From JAWLDB01 sp041686915 (GTDB lineage Bacteria; Bacillota; UBA994; UBA5500), in contig JAWLDB010000167.1 in assembly GCA_041686915.1 (NCBI GenBank), forward strand, positions 1 to 5,845: DNA of 5,845 nt, in the 5' to 3' direction. Each line of letters opens with the position of its first letter. Within the stretch, counting starts at the first letter, position 1. A program made the position numbers and the translations under genes. Positions 1 through 5,845 of this stretch are shown here, piece by piece. The notes beneath the pieces were generated by a model. It was not told where the DNA came from and made no database searches. It worked only from the letters and a program-made list of their open reading frames with translations.

Positions 1-1038
1 GGGAACGTCAGTCAAGCGTTCAAAGAAGGAGAGCGTGATGGCGTAGATTTCCTGCTCTCCGGAGCCAACTTCCTCTGCATCCTGAGCATTGGGGCAGCGA
101 TGGCGGCCTTCCGCCTCGTCGACTTCGGAACGGTGGTGGCCGTCTTCTCCATCCGGCCGGCTACTGATGACATGTTTGTGCATCTCGGTAGGGCGATAGC
201 TGATCTGCAAAGCTCTCTGGCAGGGGCTTCCCGGGTGTTCGAACTGCTTGAACAGGAAACAGAAACTCTCGATAGCGATCACTACTCCTTTACCAAGACC
301 ACTGAAGATGCAGTAGAGGTGTCGCTGCAGGACGTGAGTTTCTCCTATAACGACGGCCGCGGTGGTCTGCAGAACATCAATCTCGTGGCAAGGCTGGGTG
401 AGACCACTGCGCTAGTTGGCTTCAGTGGTGCCGGTAAGACTACCATTCTCCGATTGCTGCTTGGACTGCACCAGCCCCAGTCTGGCCGTGTGGAACTGGC
501 GATGGGGGAGAGGGGAGAGCTTTCCCTACAGGGCTGGCGCAGCAACTTCTCCTACGTATCACAGAATGCATTCCTGTTTGACCTAAGCATCCGGGAAAAC
601 ATCCGGCTGGGGAAACCGGACGCTAGCGACGAAGAGGTGATGCGCGCGGCCCGGTTGGCCGGAGCTCACGGGTTTGTGAGTGAACTGCCTGAGGGGTATG
701 ACACACGGGTAGGAGAGAACGCTGTGCGGCTATCTGGCGGACAGCGCCAGCGGGTCGCCATTGCCCGGGCGTTTTTACAGGACGCCCCGGTGCTGTTGCT
801 GGACGAGGCAACTTCCGCCCTCGACTCGCAGTCGGAAGAGCAGGTCCAGGCGTCACTAGCGCTGCTCAAACAGGGCAAGGCCACTATCGTGATCGCCCAT
901 AGGCTTTCCACCATCCAGAATGCTGATACTATTTATGTGCTAAGTGAGGGACAGGTGGTGGAGCAGGGTACTCACGAGACCTTATTGCAGCAAGGCGGCC
1001 ACTACCGCCGCCTGCATGAGCTGCAGGTTACCGCCTAG
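1..1038 (+). CDS. ABC exporter, C-terminal part (end of membrane domain plus ATPase domain), 5'-truncated by the window
   Basis: The reading frame is open from base 1, so the 345 visible residues are the C-terminal part of a longer protein; the ATG at 100 is an internal methionine. Residues 1-90 resemble the last membrane helices and linker of a type-I (MsbA/LmrA-like) exporter, including the segment ending in ASRVFELLEQ that leads into the nucleotide-binding domain. That domain is complete: A-loop Tyr116, Walker A G140-FSGAGKTT-148 with Lys146, Q-loop Gln188, signature LSGGQ 244-248, Walker B ending in Asp268 with catalytic Glu269, D-loop SALD, and H-loop His300. It should therefore hydrolyse ATP to drive export across the cytoplasmic membrane. 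Membrane and ATPase domains are fused, so it probably works as a homodimer or as half of a heterodimer with an upstream gene. The substrate (drug, lipid or peptide) cannot be told from this part. The family call is firm. Confidence 0.95.
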   Translation, partial: GNVSQAFKEGERDGVDFLLSGANFLCILSIGAAMAAFRLVDFGTVVAVFSIRPATDDMFVHLGRAIADLQSSLAGASRVFELLEQETETLDSDHYSFTKTTEDAVEVSLQDVSFSYNDGRGGLQNINLVARLGETTALVGFSGAGKTTILRLLLGLHQPQSGRVELAMGERGELSLQGWRSNFSYVSQNAFLFDLSIRENIRLGKPDASDEEVMRAARLAGAHGFVSELPEGYDTRVGENAVRLSGGQRQRVAIARAFLQDAPVLLLDEATSALDSQSEEQVQASLALLKQGKATIVIAHRLSTIQNADTIYVLSEGQVVEQGTHETLLQQGGHYRRLHELQVTA

Positions 1039-1128
1039 CGCATCTTATTTAGCCCGGGGGACAACTACTATTATTAGAGCCTTCATATGATTTGGTAGAG
1101 TAGTAGAAATGGGATTGGAGTGGGGATA

Positions 1129-1938
1129 GTGGCGAATGGCAAGACCAAACCTGCAGTCAAAGTTCTGGTGGTGCTGACCTTTCTGGGCATGGTGACGGTA
1201 AACTCGCTGGCTAACTTTCTGCCAATTAACGGGCAAACAACCGGCGAGGTTTCCGAGTCCTATCCAAACCTGTTCGCGCCCGCAGGACTGGCCTTCATCA
1301 TATGGGGTCTAATCTACTTCTTGCTGGCGGGATATACACTCTATCAGCTGGGCTTCTTCCAGGAACGCTGGCCTAAGAACCGGGCGGGCTTGCTGAATGC
1401 TGTCGGGCTGTACTTCTCAGTTTCCTCGCTCGCCAACACAGGCTGGATCTTCGCCTGGCACTACAACCGCATTGGTCTATCCATGCTGCTGATGGCGGTG
1501 ATCCTGGTTTGCCTGATCCAGATAGCGAGAGCCATAAATGGGCACGAGCTGTCACTGCGGGAGTATCTGTTCATCAAGCTCCCGTTTAGCGTCTACTTTG
1601 GCTGGATCACCGTCGCCACGATTGCCAACGCTACGACCTTACTGGTCAGCCTGGGCTGGGATGGGTTCGGGCTGTCGGAAGCAACCTGGGCAGTGATAAT
1701 TATCCTGACAGGCTTGGTGATTGCGGTGGCGACGATGCTGCGTTTCAGAGACATTGCTTATGGACTGGTGGTAATCTGGGCCTATAGTGGGATCATTCTC
1801 AAGCACACCTCAGCCAGTGGCTTCGCTAATCAGTACCCGGGAGTGATTGCTGCGGCAGCTATTAGTATCGTCGTGCTAATTGCGGCAAGCTTCATCGTGT
1901 TCCGATCCACTAGAGCGACAGCCTGGCGCAAGCGGTGA
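1129..1938 (+). CDS. TspO/MBR-related membrane protein (long form of the tryptophan-rich sensory protein family)
   Basis: The 269-residue product is almost entirely membrane-spanning, with about eight helices: residues 10-32, 48-75, 88-112, 116-136, 147-175, 187-205, 208-226 and 238-258. Residues 48-175 carry TspO-like landmarks in order: a Pro-Ala-Gly plus IIWGLIYFLLAGY stretch, then LANTGWIFAWHYNRIGL, then LPFSVYFGWITVATIANATT. These match the family's helix 2, helices 3-4 and helix 5. TspO proteins bind porphyrins or other tetrapyrroles and have sensory or transport roles; the ligand here is unknown. Canonical TspO has about 155 residues and five helices, so the last three helices are an extension. 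I chose GTG 1129 because GGAG at 1117-1120 sits 8 bases upstream. An in-frame GTG at 1120 would add three residues and is possible, but has a weaker site. The gap to the exporter gene is about 90 bases. Confidence 0.82.
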   Translation: MANGKTKPAVKVLVVLTFLGMVTVNSLANFLPINGQTTGEVSESYPNLFAPAGLAFIIWGLIYFLLAGYTLYQLGFFQERWPKNRAGLLNAVGLYFSVSSLANTGWIFAWHYNRIGLSMLLMAVILVCLIQIARAINGHELSLREYLFIKLPFSVYFGWITVATIANATTLLVSLGWDGFGLSEATWAVIIILTGLVIAVATMLRFRDIAYGLVVIWAYSGIILKHTSASGFANQYPGVIAAAAISIVVLIAASFIVFRSTRATAWRKR

Positions 1939-2010
1939 AGTATTCCAGGTAGCGACAGGTAAAGAAACACTAGTAAGCTACTCTCCCTTTCGGCGTTCCT
2001 AGCATAACGC

Positions 2011-2016
2011 TATGAT
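2011..2016 (+). promoter_or_regulatory. Candidate -10 box upstream of the acetyltransferase gene
   Basis: TATGAT matches five of six consensus positions and lies 35 bases before the GTG start at 2052. No convincing -35 box is seen upstream. A small inverted repeat, GCGTT (1993-1997) with AACGC (2006-2010), covers the spacer. The 113-base gap after the TspO-like gene would allow an independent promoter, but the evidence is weak. Confidence 0.25.
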
Positions 2017-2051
2017 GAATGTGACGCTTTAGCGCGGAAGGGGCTGATTAA

Positions 2052-2498
2052 GTGAAGTACAGCTTCAGACCTATGATGATAGACCATATACAGGAGATAC
2101 AGGGTTGGAGGTATAACGGGGTCGTTACCTCCATCTACGTCGCCCCATACCTGGAAAGCCATGCGAGAGGGGACGAGGAACTCCGCGGACCGGGTGGTTG
2201 CCATGGTTATGCAGTCCTGCACGGAGATGACCTGATGGGGCTGTTCGAGTACTATTTCACGGATGGCATCATGGAGATAGGCCTCGCTCTCAATCCAGCG
2301 GTGACTGGTAAAGGTATCGGTAAGGACTTCGTTCTGGCAGGGCTCAAGTTTGGGCTAGCGCAGTTTGGTTACAGCCAGGCATACGTCAAACTGACAGTGA
2401 ATGTGAACAATCTTCCGGCTATCAGGGTGTATGAGAAGGCTGGGTTTGTTCAGGTTAAAGAGGACGGGAAAGATATCACCATGCATTGGTTTCTATAG
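2052..2498 (+). CDS. GNAT-family N-acetyltransferase
   Basis: This 148-residue protein has the GNAT layout and is about the usual length for a single-domain member. A beta-strand pair (residues 52-81) leads to motif A, the acetyl-CoA pyrophosphate-binding loop, seen as TGKGIGKDF at 85-93 (Q/R-x-x-G-x-G/A type). Motif B follows at about 119-132: Asn119-Asn120, then Ala123, Tyr127 and the closing KAGF, where the Tyr is in the usual general-acid position. The enzyme should transfer an acetyl group from acetyl-CoA to an amine in the cytoplasm. The acceptor could be a protein N-terminus, an antibiotic, a polyamine or a metabolite, and the sequence does not say which. The GTG start at 2052 is supported by AAGGGG at 2038-2043, 8 bases upstream; the first ATG in frame would remove the first beta strand. 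It is convergent with the pmbA-like gene, with a hairpin between them. Confidence 0.9.
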   Translation: MKYSFRPMMIDHIQEIQGWRYNGVVTSIYVAPYLESHARGDEELRGPGGCHGYAVLHGDDLMGLFEYYFTDGIMEIGLALNPAVTGKGIGKDFVLAGLKFGLAQFGYSQAYVKLTVNVNNLPAIRVYEKAGFVQVKEDGKDITMHWFL

Positions 2499-2512
2499 AG
2501 TTCTGAACGTAA

Positions 2513-2573
2513 GAAAACCCGGGTCTTGGCAGGCGAGACGCATTGTGCGTCCCCTACAAAGTCGCGGGTTTTC
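2513..2573. terminator. Nested inverted repeat between convergent genes, probable bidirectional terminator
   Basis: The outer arms are perfect: GAAAACCCG at 2513-2521 pairs with CGGGTTTTC at 2565-2573. Inside them, GACGCA (2537-2542), loop TTG, TGCGTC (2546-2551) forms a second perfect hairpin. Partial pairing such as CCTAC (2553-2557) with GCAGG (2529-2533, one G-T pair) links the two into one long imperfect stem. The rightward strand continues into a T-rich stretch (TTTTCGTTTT) and the leftward strand into GGGTTTTCTTACG, so either transcript could end here. It lies 14 bases after the acetyltransferase stop and 33 bases after the pmbA stop. Terminator function is inferred from structure and position. 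The inner part could instead be a small palindromic repeat inserted into a terminator. Confidence 0.7.
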
Positions 2574-2606
2574 GTTTTAGCCATAAGAAAAAGTGAACGC
2601 CCCAGT

Positions 2607-3896
2607 CTACTTGCCGGAGATGGTGACCCCACCTGCCTGCACATAGGGCAGGATGGAGAAGCCGAAGTCAATCCTCTCAGAAGAGATCTCCTTGATGTTC
2701 TTGAACAGTTCCAGCAGGTTGCCAGAGATCATGGTTTCGCTGACCGGGTACATGATCTTGCCGTTCTCGATGTAGTAGCTGTTCTTGGCTACGCCGGAGA
2801 AGTCGCCGCTGGCGCTCGGGTTGCCGCCGGAGTAGCGAGCCACCAACACACCGCGTTCCACGCCCTTGACCATCTCTTCAAAGGACTTGTCGCCAGGCTC
2901 AATCACCCAACACCCACCGGAGTTTTTAGCCCGCTCGAGCTTGGTCTTCTTCGAACCATAGTGGCTGAGCAGGAAGCTCTTCAGCACACCTTTGTCAATG
3001 AAAGTGACATCCTCGGCAGCAAAGCCGTCTCCTGTTACGAAGTAGCCATCAGCGATTTCAGTGGAGACAGGCTTCGCAGACAGTGTAAGCTTGCTGTTCG
3101 CCACTTCCTGATCCATCTTGTCCTTGAGCAAGCTGGTGCCGGTAATCAAGGCCCGGTCTCCCAGGTAGGACGCGACATAGAAGTAAATGATGTCGCTCAG
3201 GCAGTCAGGCGTGATGATTACGTCGCCTACGAACTTGCCTTGCATCGGTTTGGCATCAAGGTGCTCAACCGACTGCTGCAGCAGGTTCTTGAGTGAACCG
3301 CAATCGAGCAAGTCTCGCTCCAGCTCCTTCAGTGAGAAGCCAGTGTAGTTGAAGGAAGATGTTTTCTCCCCATCCTTGGATGAGAACACTGACTGCATGC
3401 TGTACATGCCCTTGGTCGTGACGAAGTCTACTCCGTTGGAGTTGATAAAGTGCCTGACAGACTGGTTGAAAGCCAGGATAGACTCTGACAGCTTAATCTG
3501 CGGGAAAATGACTGGTACTTGCTGGCTATAGCCTTTGAGCAACTCATACATGCGGTCCGTATCCGGTTCTTGCGGCCCGGTCACGAATTGCTGCGGTTCC
3601 TGTTTGGGCGAGATGTCATAGTCCGGGTCCTGTTGGGAAGTGCTGGACATCTCGATTACTGTGCGGATGGCTTCGTCGATTGACTCGTGATCCACGCGGT
3701 TTAGCGCGATGTCGCCCTTGCGGTTGTCCTTGATCACCGTGATATTCAGGGTGTTATCCGTAGTGGTGCGGATGAGTGAAAATTCGGTCCCCTCGAGGTT
3801 CATCTCGTACATCTGTTTCTCAGTCAGGGTGCACTGGAACTTATCTACTCCTGCCTTACGCAGGGATTCAGCGCAGTACTTCAGAGCGTCACTCAT
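2607..3896 (-). CDS. pmbA: PmbA/TldE-like subunit of the TldD-TldE metalloprotease
   Basis: The 429-residue product belongs to the TldD/PmbA (U62) family, close to the roughly 450 residues of E. coli PmbA. The N-terminal half (about 1-210) is the variable alpha/beta domain. The C-terminal half holds the conserved beta-rich core: GDVIITPDCLSDII at 224-237, the region around GDGFAAEDVTFIDKGVLKSF at 289-308, SGGNPSASGDFSGVAKNSYY at 356-375, and VSETMISGNLLELFKNI at 385-401. It has no HExxxH zinc motif, which separates the E-type subunit from TldD. In the known complex this subunit is non-catalytic and pairs with TldD to form a closed protease chamber for unfolded peptides in the cytoplasm. It starts one base after the tldD stop, so translation is probably coupled. 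No signal peptide or membrane segment is seen. The family is certain; the substrate is unknown. Confidence 0.93.
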   Translation of the reverse strand: MSDALKYCAESLRKAGVDKFQCTLTEKQMYEMNLEGTEFSLIRTTTDNTLNITVIKDNRKGDIALNRVDHESIDEAIRTVIEMSSTSQQDPDYDISPKQEPQQFVTGPQEPDTDRMYELLKGYSQQVPVIFPQIKLSESILAFNQSVRHFINSNGVDFVTTKGMYSMQSVFSSKDGEKTSSFNYTGFSLKELERDLLDCGSLKNLLQQSVEHLDAKPMQGKFVGDVIITPDCLSDIIYFYVASYLGDRALITGTSLLKDKMDQEVANSKLTLSAKPVSTEIADGYFVTGDGFAAEDVTFIDKGVLKSFLLSHYGSKKTKLERAKNSGGCWVIEPGDKSFEEMVKGVERGVLVARYSGGNPSASGDFSGVAKNSYYIENGKIMYPVSETMISGNLLELFKNIKEISSERIDFGFSILPYVQAGGVTISGK

Positions 3897-3897
3897 T

Positions 3898-5271
3898 CTA
3901 CCGACCCCCTATATTGATCTTGCACTTGACGGCTGGGCCACCCATACCTACCGGGATACCCTGTTTCTTGCCGCACATGCCACCGTTAGACCACTTCATC
4001 TCGTTGGATACCATGGTTACGCTCTTCAACACATCGAAAGCAACACCCGCTATGGTGGTGTCCTTGATGGCCTTACTTAGCTTACCGTTTTTGATCTCAT
4101 AGCCAAGGACCACACCAAACATGAACTCGCTGGTGGTGTCAGCTTGACCGTTGCTCGGCCGGATCAGGTAGTAGCCGTCTTCGATGGAAGCAATCATGTC
4201 ATCCAGCTTGCTCTCGCCCGGCAAGATAGCCGTGTTGCGCATCCGGATCAGAGGTTCATCAAAGTACTCGTAAGCCCTGGCGTTACCGGTTGGTTTGACG
4301 CCGAAGTGACGGGCGCTTTGCTTGTTATGCATGAAGCCCTTGAGTACGCCCTTGTCGATGATCACCTGATCTTCGGCGGTGGTGCCTTCATCATCGATGT
4401 AGATGGGCATGGGAAGGTCTTTGCCATCATAGGTGTGCGCCAGGTCAACCAGGGTGACTAGCGGACTGGCACATTCCTGACCGAGGTAATCGCCAGCGAC
4501 AGAACCGCCAAGCACGAGATCTGCTTCGGTGGTGTGTCCAATGGCTTCATGGGCCAGGATACCCGCCAAGGCTGCGTCCATCACGCACTCTTTCACACCG
4601 GCGTCAGCATATACGCCTTCGCTCTTCTTGACCAGATGCTCATAGAGTTTGTCGATGGTTTCGTATAGGTCCTCGGGTGAGGTGAAGTTGTCTTCAAACT
4701 GGCCCAGGCCACCAGCAGACTCGTAAACCTCTACCGGGCCGTCACCCTTATCGAGAGATAGGGAGACGCCGAAGTTGGAACGCGGTAGTAGGGAGTACAA
4801 GGATGCTCCGTCAGAGGTGATCAGGGTCTTCTCCATGTCCAGACAGTTCAGGCGCACGCTGCGACTACTGAGGTTTGGGTATTTCTCCGCTATGTAGGCG
4901 TCAATCTGCTTGATGAACTCCATGATTTGGCTCTGTGTCAAGCGAGGTTTGCTTGTGCCGAAGCTCTTCTCGATGGTTGGGCTATCCGGAGCGAATGGTG
5001 CCAACCCCTTATTCTCTCGCGCATCGAGGAACATGGCGTTGTTGCTGGCTGCCTCAATTACAGACTTCACGTCACCCATGTTCGGTGTAGAGGCAAAGCC
5101 CCAGCACCCATTGCGATAGACTCTGGCGCTGATCCCAGCGGTAGTGTTCTTGACGTTCTGTACCAGATTACCCTTGAGGTACGCGATGCTGAGCACCCGG
5201 TTTTCCTGCGAGCGCAGCTCCGTGTATTGAGACAGGAGTGGCGCGTATTGGCGTAGGTTCGTAATGATCAT
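3898..5271 (-). CDS. tldD: TldD-like zinc metalloprotease, catalytic subunit
   Basis: The 457-residue product is a TldD-type (U62) peptidase; E. coli TldD has 481 residues. The zinc-binding HExxxH motif is HEAIGH at 241-246, with His241 and His246 as metal ligands and Glu242 as catalytic base. Cys433, in the late MCGKKQGIPVG segment, aligns by context with the cysteine that supplies a further zinc ligand in TldD. Between them is the family stretch with RMRNTAILPGESKLDDMI. With TldE it should form a cytoplasmic heterodimer that cuts unfolded peptides or leader peptides; E. coli TldDE matures microcin B17 and degrades the CcdA antitoxin. I chose ATG 5271 because GAAAGGGGG lies 6 bases upstream. 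A longer frame open to 5385 would run through the likely promoter and encode 38 residues unlike the family N-terminus. It is the first gene of a two-gene leftward operon. Confidence 0.95.
   Translation of the reverse strand: MIITNLRQYAPLLSQYTELRSQENRVLSIAYLKGNLVQNVKNTTAGISARVYRNGCWGFASTPNMGDVKSVIEAASNNAMFLDARENKGLAPFAPDSPTIEKSFGTSKPRLTQSQIMEFIKQIDAYIAEKYPNLSSRSVRLNCLDMEKTLITSDGASLYSLLPRSNFGVSLSLDKGDGPVEVYESAGGLGQFEDNFTSPEDLYETIDKLYEHLVKKSEGVYADAGVKECVMDAALAGILAHEAIGHTTEADLVLGGSVAGDYLGQECASPLVTLVDLAHTYDGKDLPMPIYIDDEGTTAEDQVIIDKGVLKGFMHNKQSARHFGVKPTGNARAYEYFDEPLIRMRNTAILPGESKLDDMIASIEDGYYLIRPSNGQADTTSEFMFGVVLGYEIKNGKLSKAIKDTTIAGVAFDVLKSVTMVSNEMKWSNGGMCGKKQGIPVGMGGPAVKCKINIGGR
3905..3910 (-). 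promoter_or_regulatory. Ribosome binding site of the pmbA-like gene, inside the tldD end
   Basis: AGGGGG on the minus strand (3910 to 3905) lies 8 bases before the ATG at 3896 and is read as part of the last tldD codons (Ile-Gly-Gly-Arg). The tldD stop (3900-3898) is one base before the ATG. Ribosomes finishing tldD could reinitiate directly, which would keep the two protease subunits in balance. Confidence 0.8.
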
Positions 5272-5277
5272 TGATAT

Positions 5278-5286
5278 CCCCCTTTC
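5278..5286 (-). promoter_or_regulatory. Ribosome binding site that fixes the tldD start
   Basis: GAAAGGGGG on the minus strand (5286 to 5278), with a 6-base spacer, precedes the ATG at 5271. It is the strongest purine tract in the region and decides between this start and the longer in-frame start at 5385, which lacks such a site. Confidence 0.85.
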
Positions 5287-5325
5287 TGAATCCCTAGCTA
5301 GCATGTGAGTGTCGTGTGAGACCAC

Positions 5326-5331
5326 ATTATA
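5326..5331 (-). promoter_or_regulatory. Candidate -10 box of the tldD-pmbA operon
   Basis: A perfect TATAAT on the minus strand (5331 to 5326) lies 54 bases upstream of the tldD ATG, giving a 5' leader of about 50 bases. No good -35 box is present: at a 17-base spacing the hexamer reads GCCACT. That position overlaps a small inverted repeat, CCAC-caa-GTGG, at 5343-5353. The promoter may therefore be weak or dependent on a bound regulator. This is inference from consensus matching only. Confidence 0.5.
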
Positions 5332-5410
5332 CCGAAATATTTCCACCAAGTGGCGGGTAATTCCTGCTGCTCTGGAGGCATTCACTGGCCAGGTCTAGCT
5401 TAACCATACC

Positions 5411-5439
5411 TTCAGGGTCAAAATGTAAAGGAATATTAT
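5411..5439 (+). promoter_or_regulatory. Candidate promoter of the small membrane protein gene
   Basis: TATTAT at 5434-5439 matches five of six positions of a housekeeping -10 box. A 17-base spacer separates it from TTCAGG at 5411-5416, a poor -35 match. It lies 46 bases before the ATG in an AT-richer stretch. It is divergent from the tldD promoter, with about 80 bases between the two -35 regions and the -10 boxes about 100 bases apart. Confidence 0.35.
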
Positions 5440-5472
5440 GTAATCCAGTGGAATAGTCAGCAGTAGGACGAG

Positions 5473-5478
5473 AGGAGG
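5473..5478 (+). promoter_or_regulatory. Consensus ribosome binding site of the small membrane protein gene
   Basis: A perfect AGGAGG lies 7 bases before the ATG at 5486. It favours that ATG over the adjacent TTG at 5483 and suggests the gene is translated well. Confidence 0.85.
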
Positions 5479-5485
5479 CGGATTG

Positions 5486-5818
5486 ATGGGTCAGGTATTA
5501 TTGTGGATTGCCGGCATCGTGTTGCTCGCCATTGTCGGTTTTGTCGTTGTACCAGTGGTTGGTTCCATAGGTGTTGCACTCCTGGCTGCCTTGCTGGCGT
5601 TGGCCATTCCGATTTTGGTTCTGGTACTGGTTGTGCCAGTTGTTGTTGGGTCTGTAGGGCTTGCGTTAGGAGTAGTAATTGCGTCGATACTGTTTGTCAT
5701 CGTGTTGGTAGCGGTAGACTGGCTGCTCGCCCTAATCACGGGATGGGGCTTCCTCATCTATAATCGTCACGGGTCAGGCTTCAATATCAGCTTCGGCTGG
5801 AACAGGCGCCGCCGTTAG
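5486..5818 (+). CDS. Small, very hydrophobic membrane protein of unknown function with an internal duplication
   Basis: I do not recognise a family. The 110-residue product is almost all Val, Leu, Ile, Ala and Gly from residue 4 to 92, enough for about three membrane helices: roughly 4-25, 30-54 and 57-84. Charged residues are nearly absent until Asp78. The tail (93-110) is polar and glycine/aromatic-rich and ends in four arginines, which by the positive-inside rule suggests a cytoplasmic C-terminus. Residues 21-32 (VVPVVGSIGVAL) and 49-61 (VVPVVVGSVGLAL) are near copies 28 residues apart. The ATG at 5486 is chosen over the overlapping TTG at 5483 because AGGAGG at 5473-5478 lies 7 bases upstream. 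That strong site, the clean stop and the consistent membrane profile support a real gene. It is divergent from tldD, and its role is unknown. Confidence 0.8.
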   Translation: MGQVLLWIAGIVLLAIVGFVVVPVVGSIGVALLAALLALAIPILVLVLVVPVVVGSVGLALGVVIASILFVIVLVAVDWLLALITGWGFLIYNRHGSGFNISFGWNRRRR

Positions 5819-5845
5819 CGTTAAGATACAGGGCCGTTCCCTTTG

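Noticed and set aside
1039..1128. Terminator or promoter between the exporter and the TspO-like gene
   Set aside because: A TATTAT is present near 1068-1073, but no reasonable -35 box or stable hairpin with a T-run could be found, so no site is claimed.
2526..3296. A 256-codon open frame on the plus strand
   Set aside because: It lies almost wholly antisense to the pmbA-like gene, whose frame encodes clear family motifs. It starts inside the terminator hairpin, has no ribosome binding site and shows no recognisable domain.
3709..4102. Two overlapping plus-strand open frames across the tldD-pmbA junction
   Set aside because: They are antisense to two well-supported genes, overlap each other in different frames and carry no ribosome binding site.
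4144..4461. Plus-strand open frame of 105 codons
   Set aside because: It is antisense to the conserved core of tldD and is explained by that gene's codon composition. No start signal is present.
5272..5385. 38-residue N-terminal extension of TldD
   Set aside because: The extension runs through the perfect TATAAT and the strong ribosome binding site of the ATG at 5271, and it does not resemble the family N-terminus.
5830..5842. Short AGGG-ccgtt-CCCT hairpin at the right edge as a terminator of the membrane protein gene
   Set aside because: The stem has only four pairs and the following bases are cut off by the window, so a terminator cannot be supported.

Overview
The window looks like ordinary bacterial chromosome, most likely from a low-to-mid-GC Gram-positive lineage of the Clostridia / Firmicutes type. 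This is an inference. It rests on strong purine-rich ribosome binding sites (AAAGGGGG, AGGAGG), two GTG starts, roughly balanced base composition, and a long TspO-like membrane protein of a kind I associate with Firmicutes and some archaea. There is no rRNA, tRNA, CRISPR array, transposase or phage gene.

Layout. Positions 1-1038 (+) hold the C-terminal part of an ABC exporter: the last membrane helices plus a complete ATPase domain, with the start outside the window. At 1129-1938 (+) is an eight-helix TspO/MBR-related membrane protein. At 2052-2498 (+) is a small GNAT acetyltransferase. These three rightward genes are separated by gaps of about 90-113 bases and need not form one operon. They meet a leftward operon at a long nested inverted repeat (2513-2573) that probably serves as a shared terminator. 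The leftward operon is a TldD (5271-3898) and PmbA/TldE (3896-2607) pair. Only one base separates the two genes, and the pmbA ribosome binding site lies inside the tldD end. A 214-base divergent region follows, with a candidate promoter for each direction. Last comes a 110-residue, extremely hydrophobic membrane protein (5486-5818, +) with an internal duplication.

How the genes work together. TldD and TldE are known to form a heterodimeric zinc protease that degrades unfolded or small peptides through a channel. The one-base spacing here fits stoichiometric production of the two subunits. No peptide-precursor gene, maturation enzyme or toxin-antitoxin gene is visible beside them, so the natural substrate cannot be inferred. 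The ABC exporter, TspO-like protein and acetyltransferase show no obvious joint pathway. I found no convincing new multi-gene system. The items most worth a second look are the nested hairpin, the duplicated hydrophobic protein and the C-terminally extended TspO-like protein.
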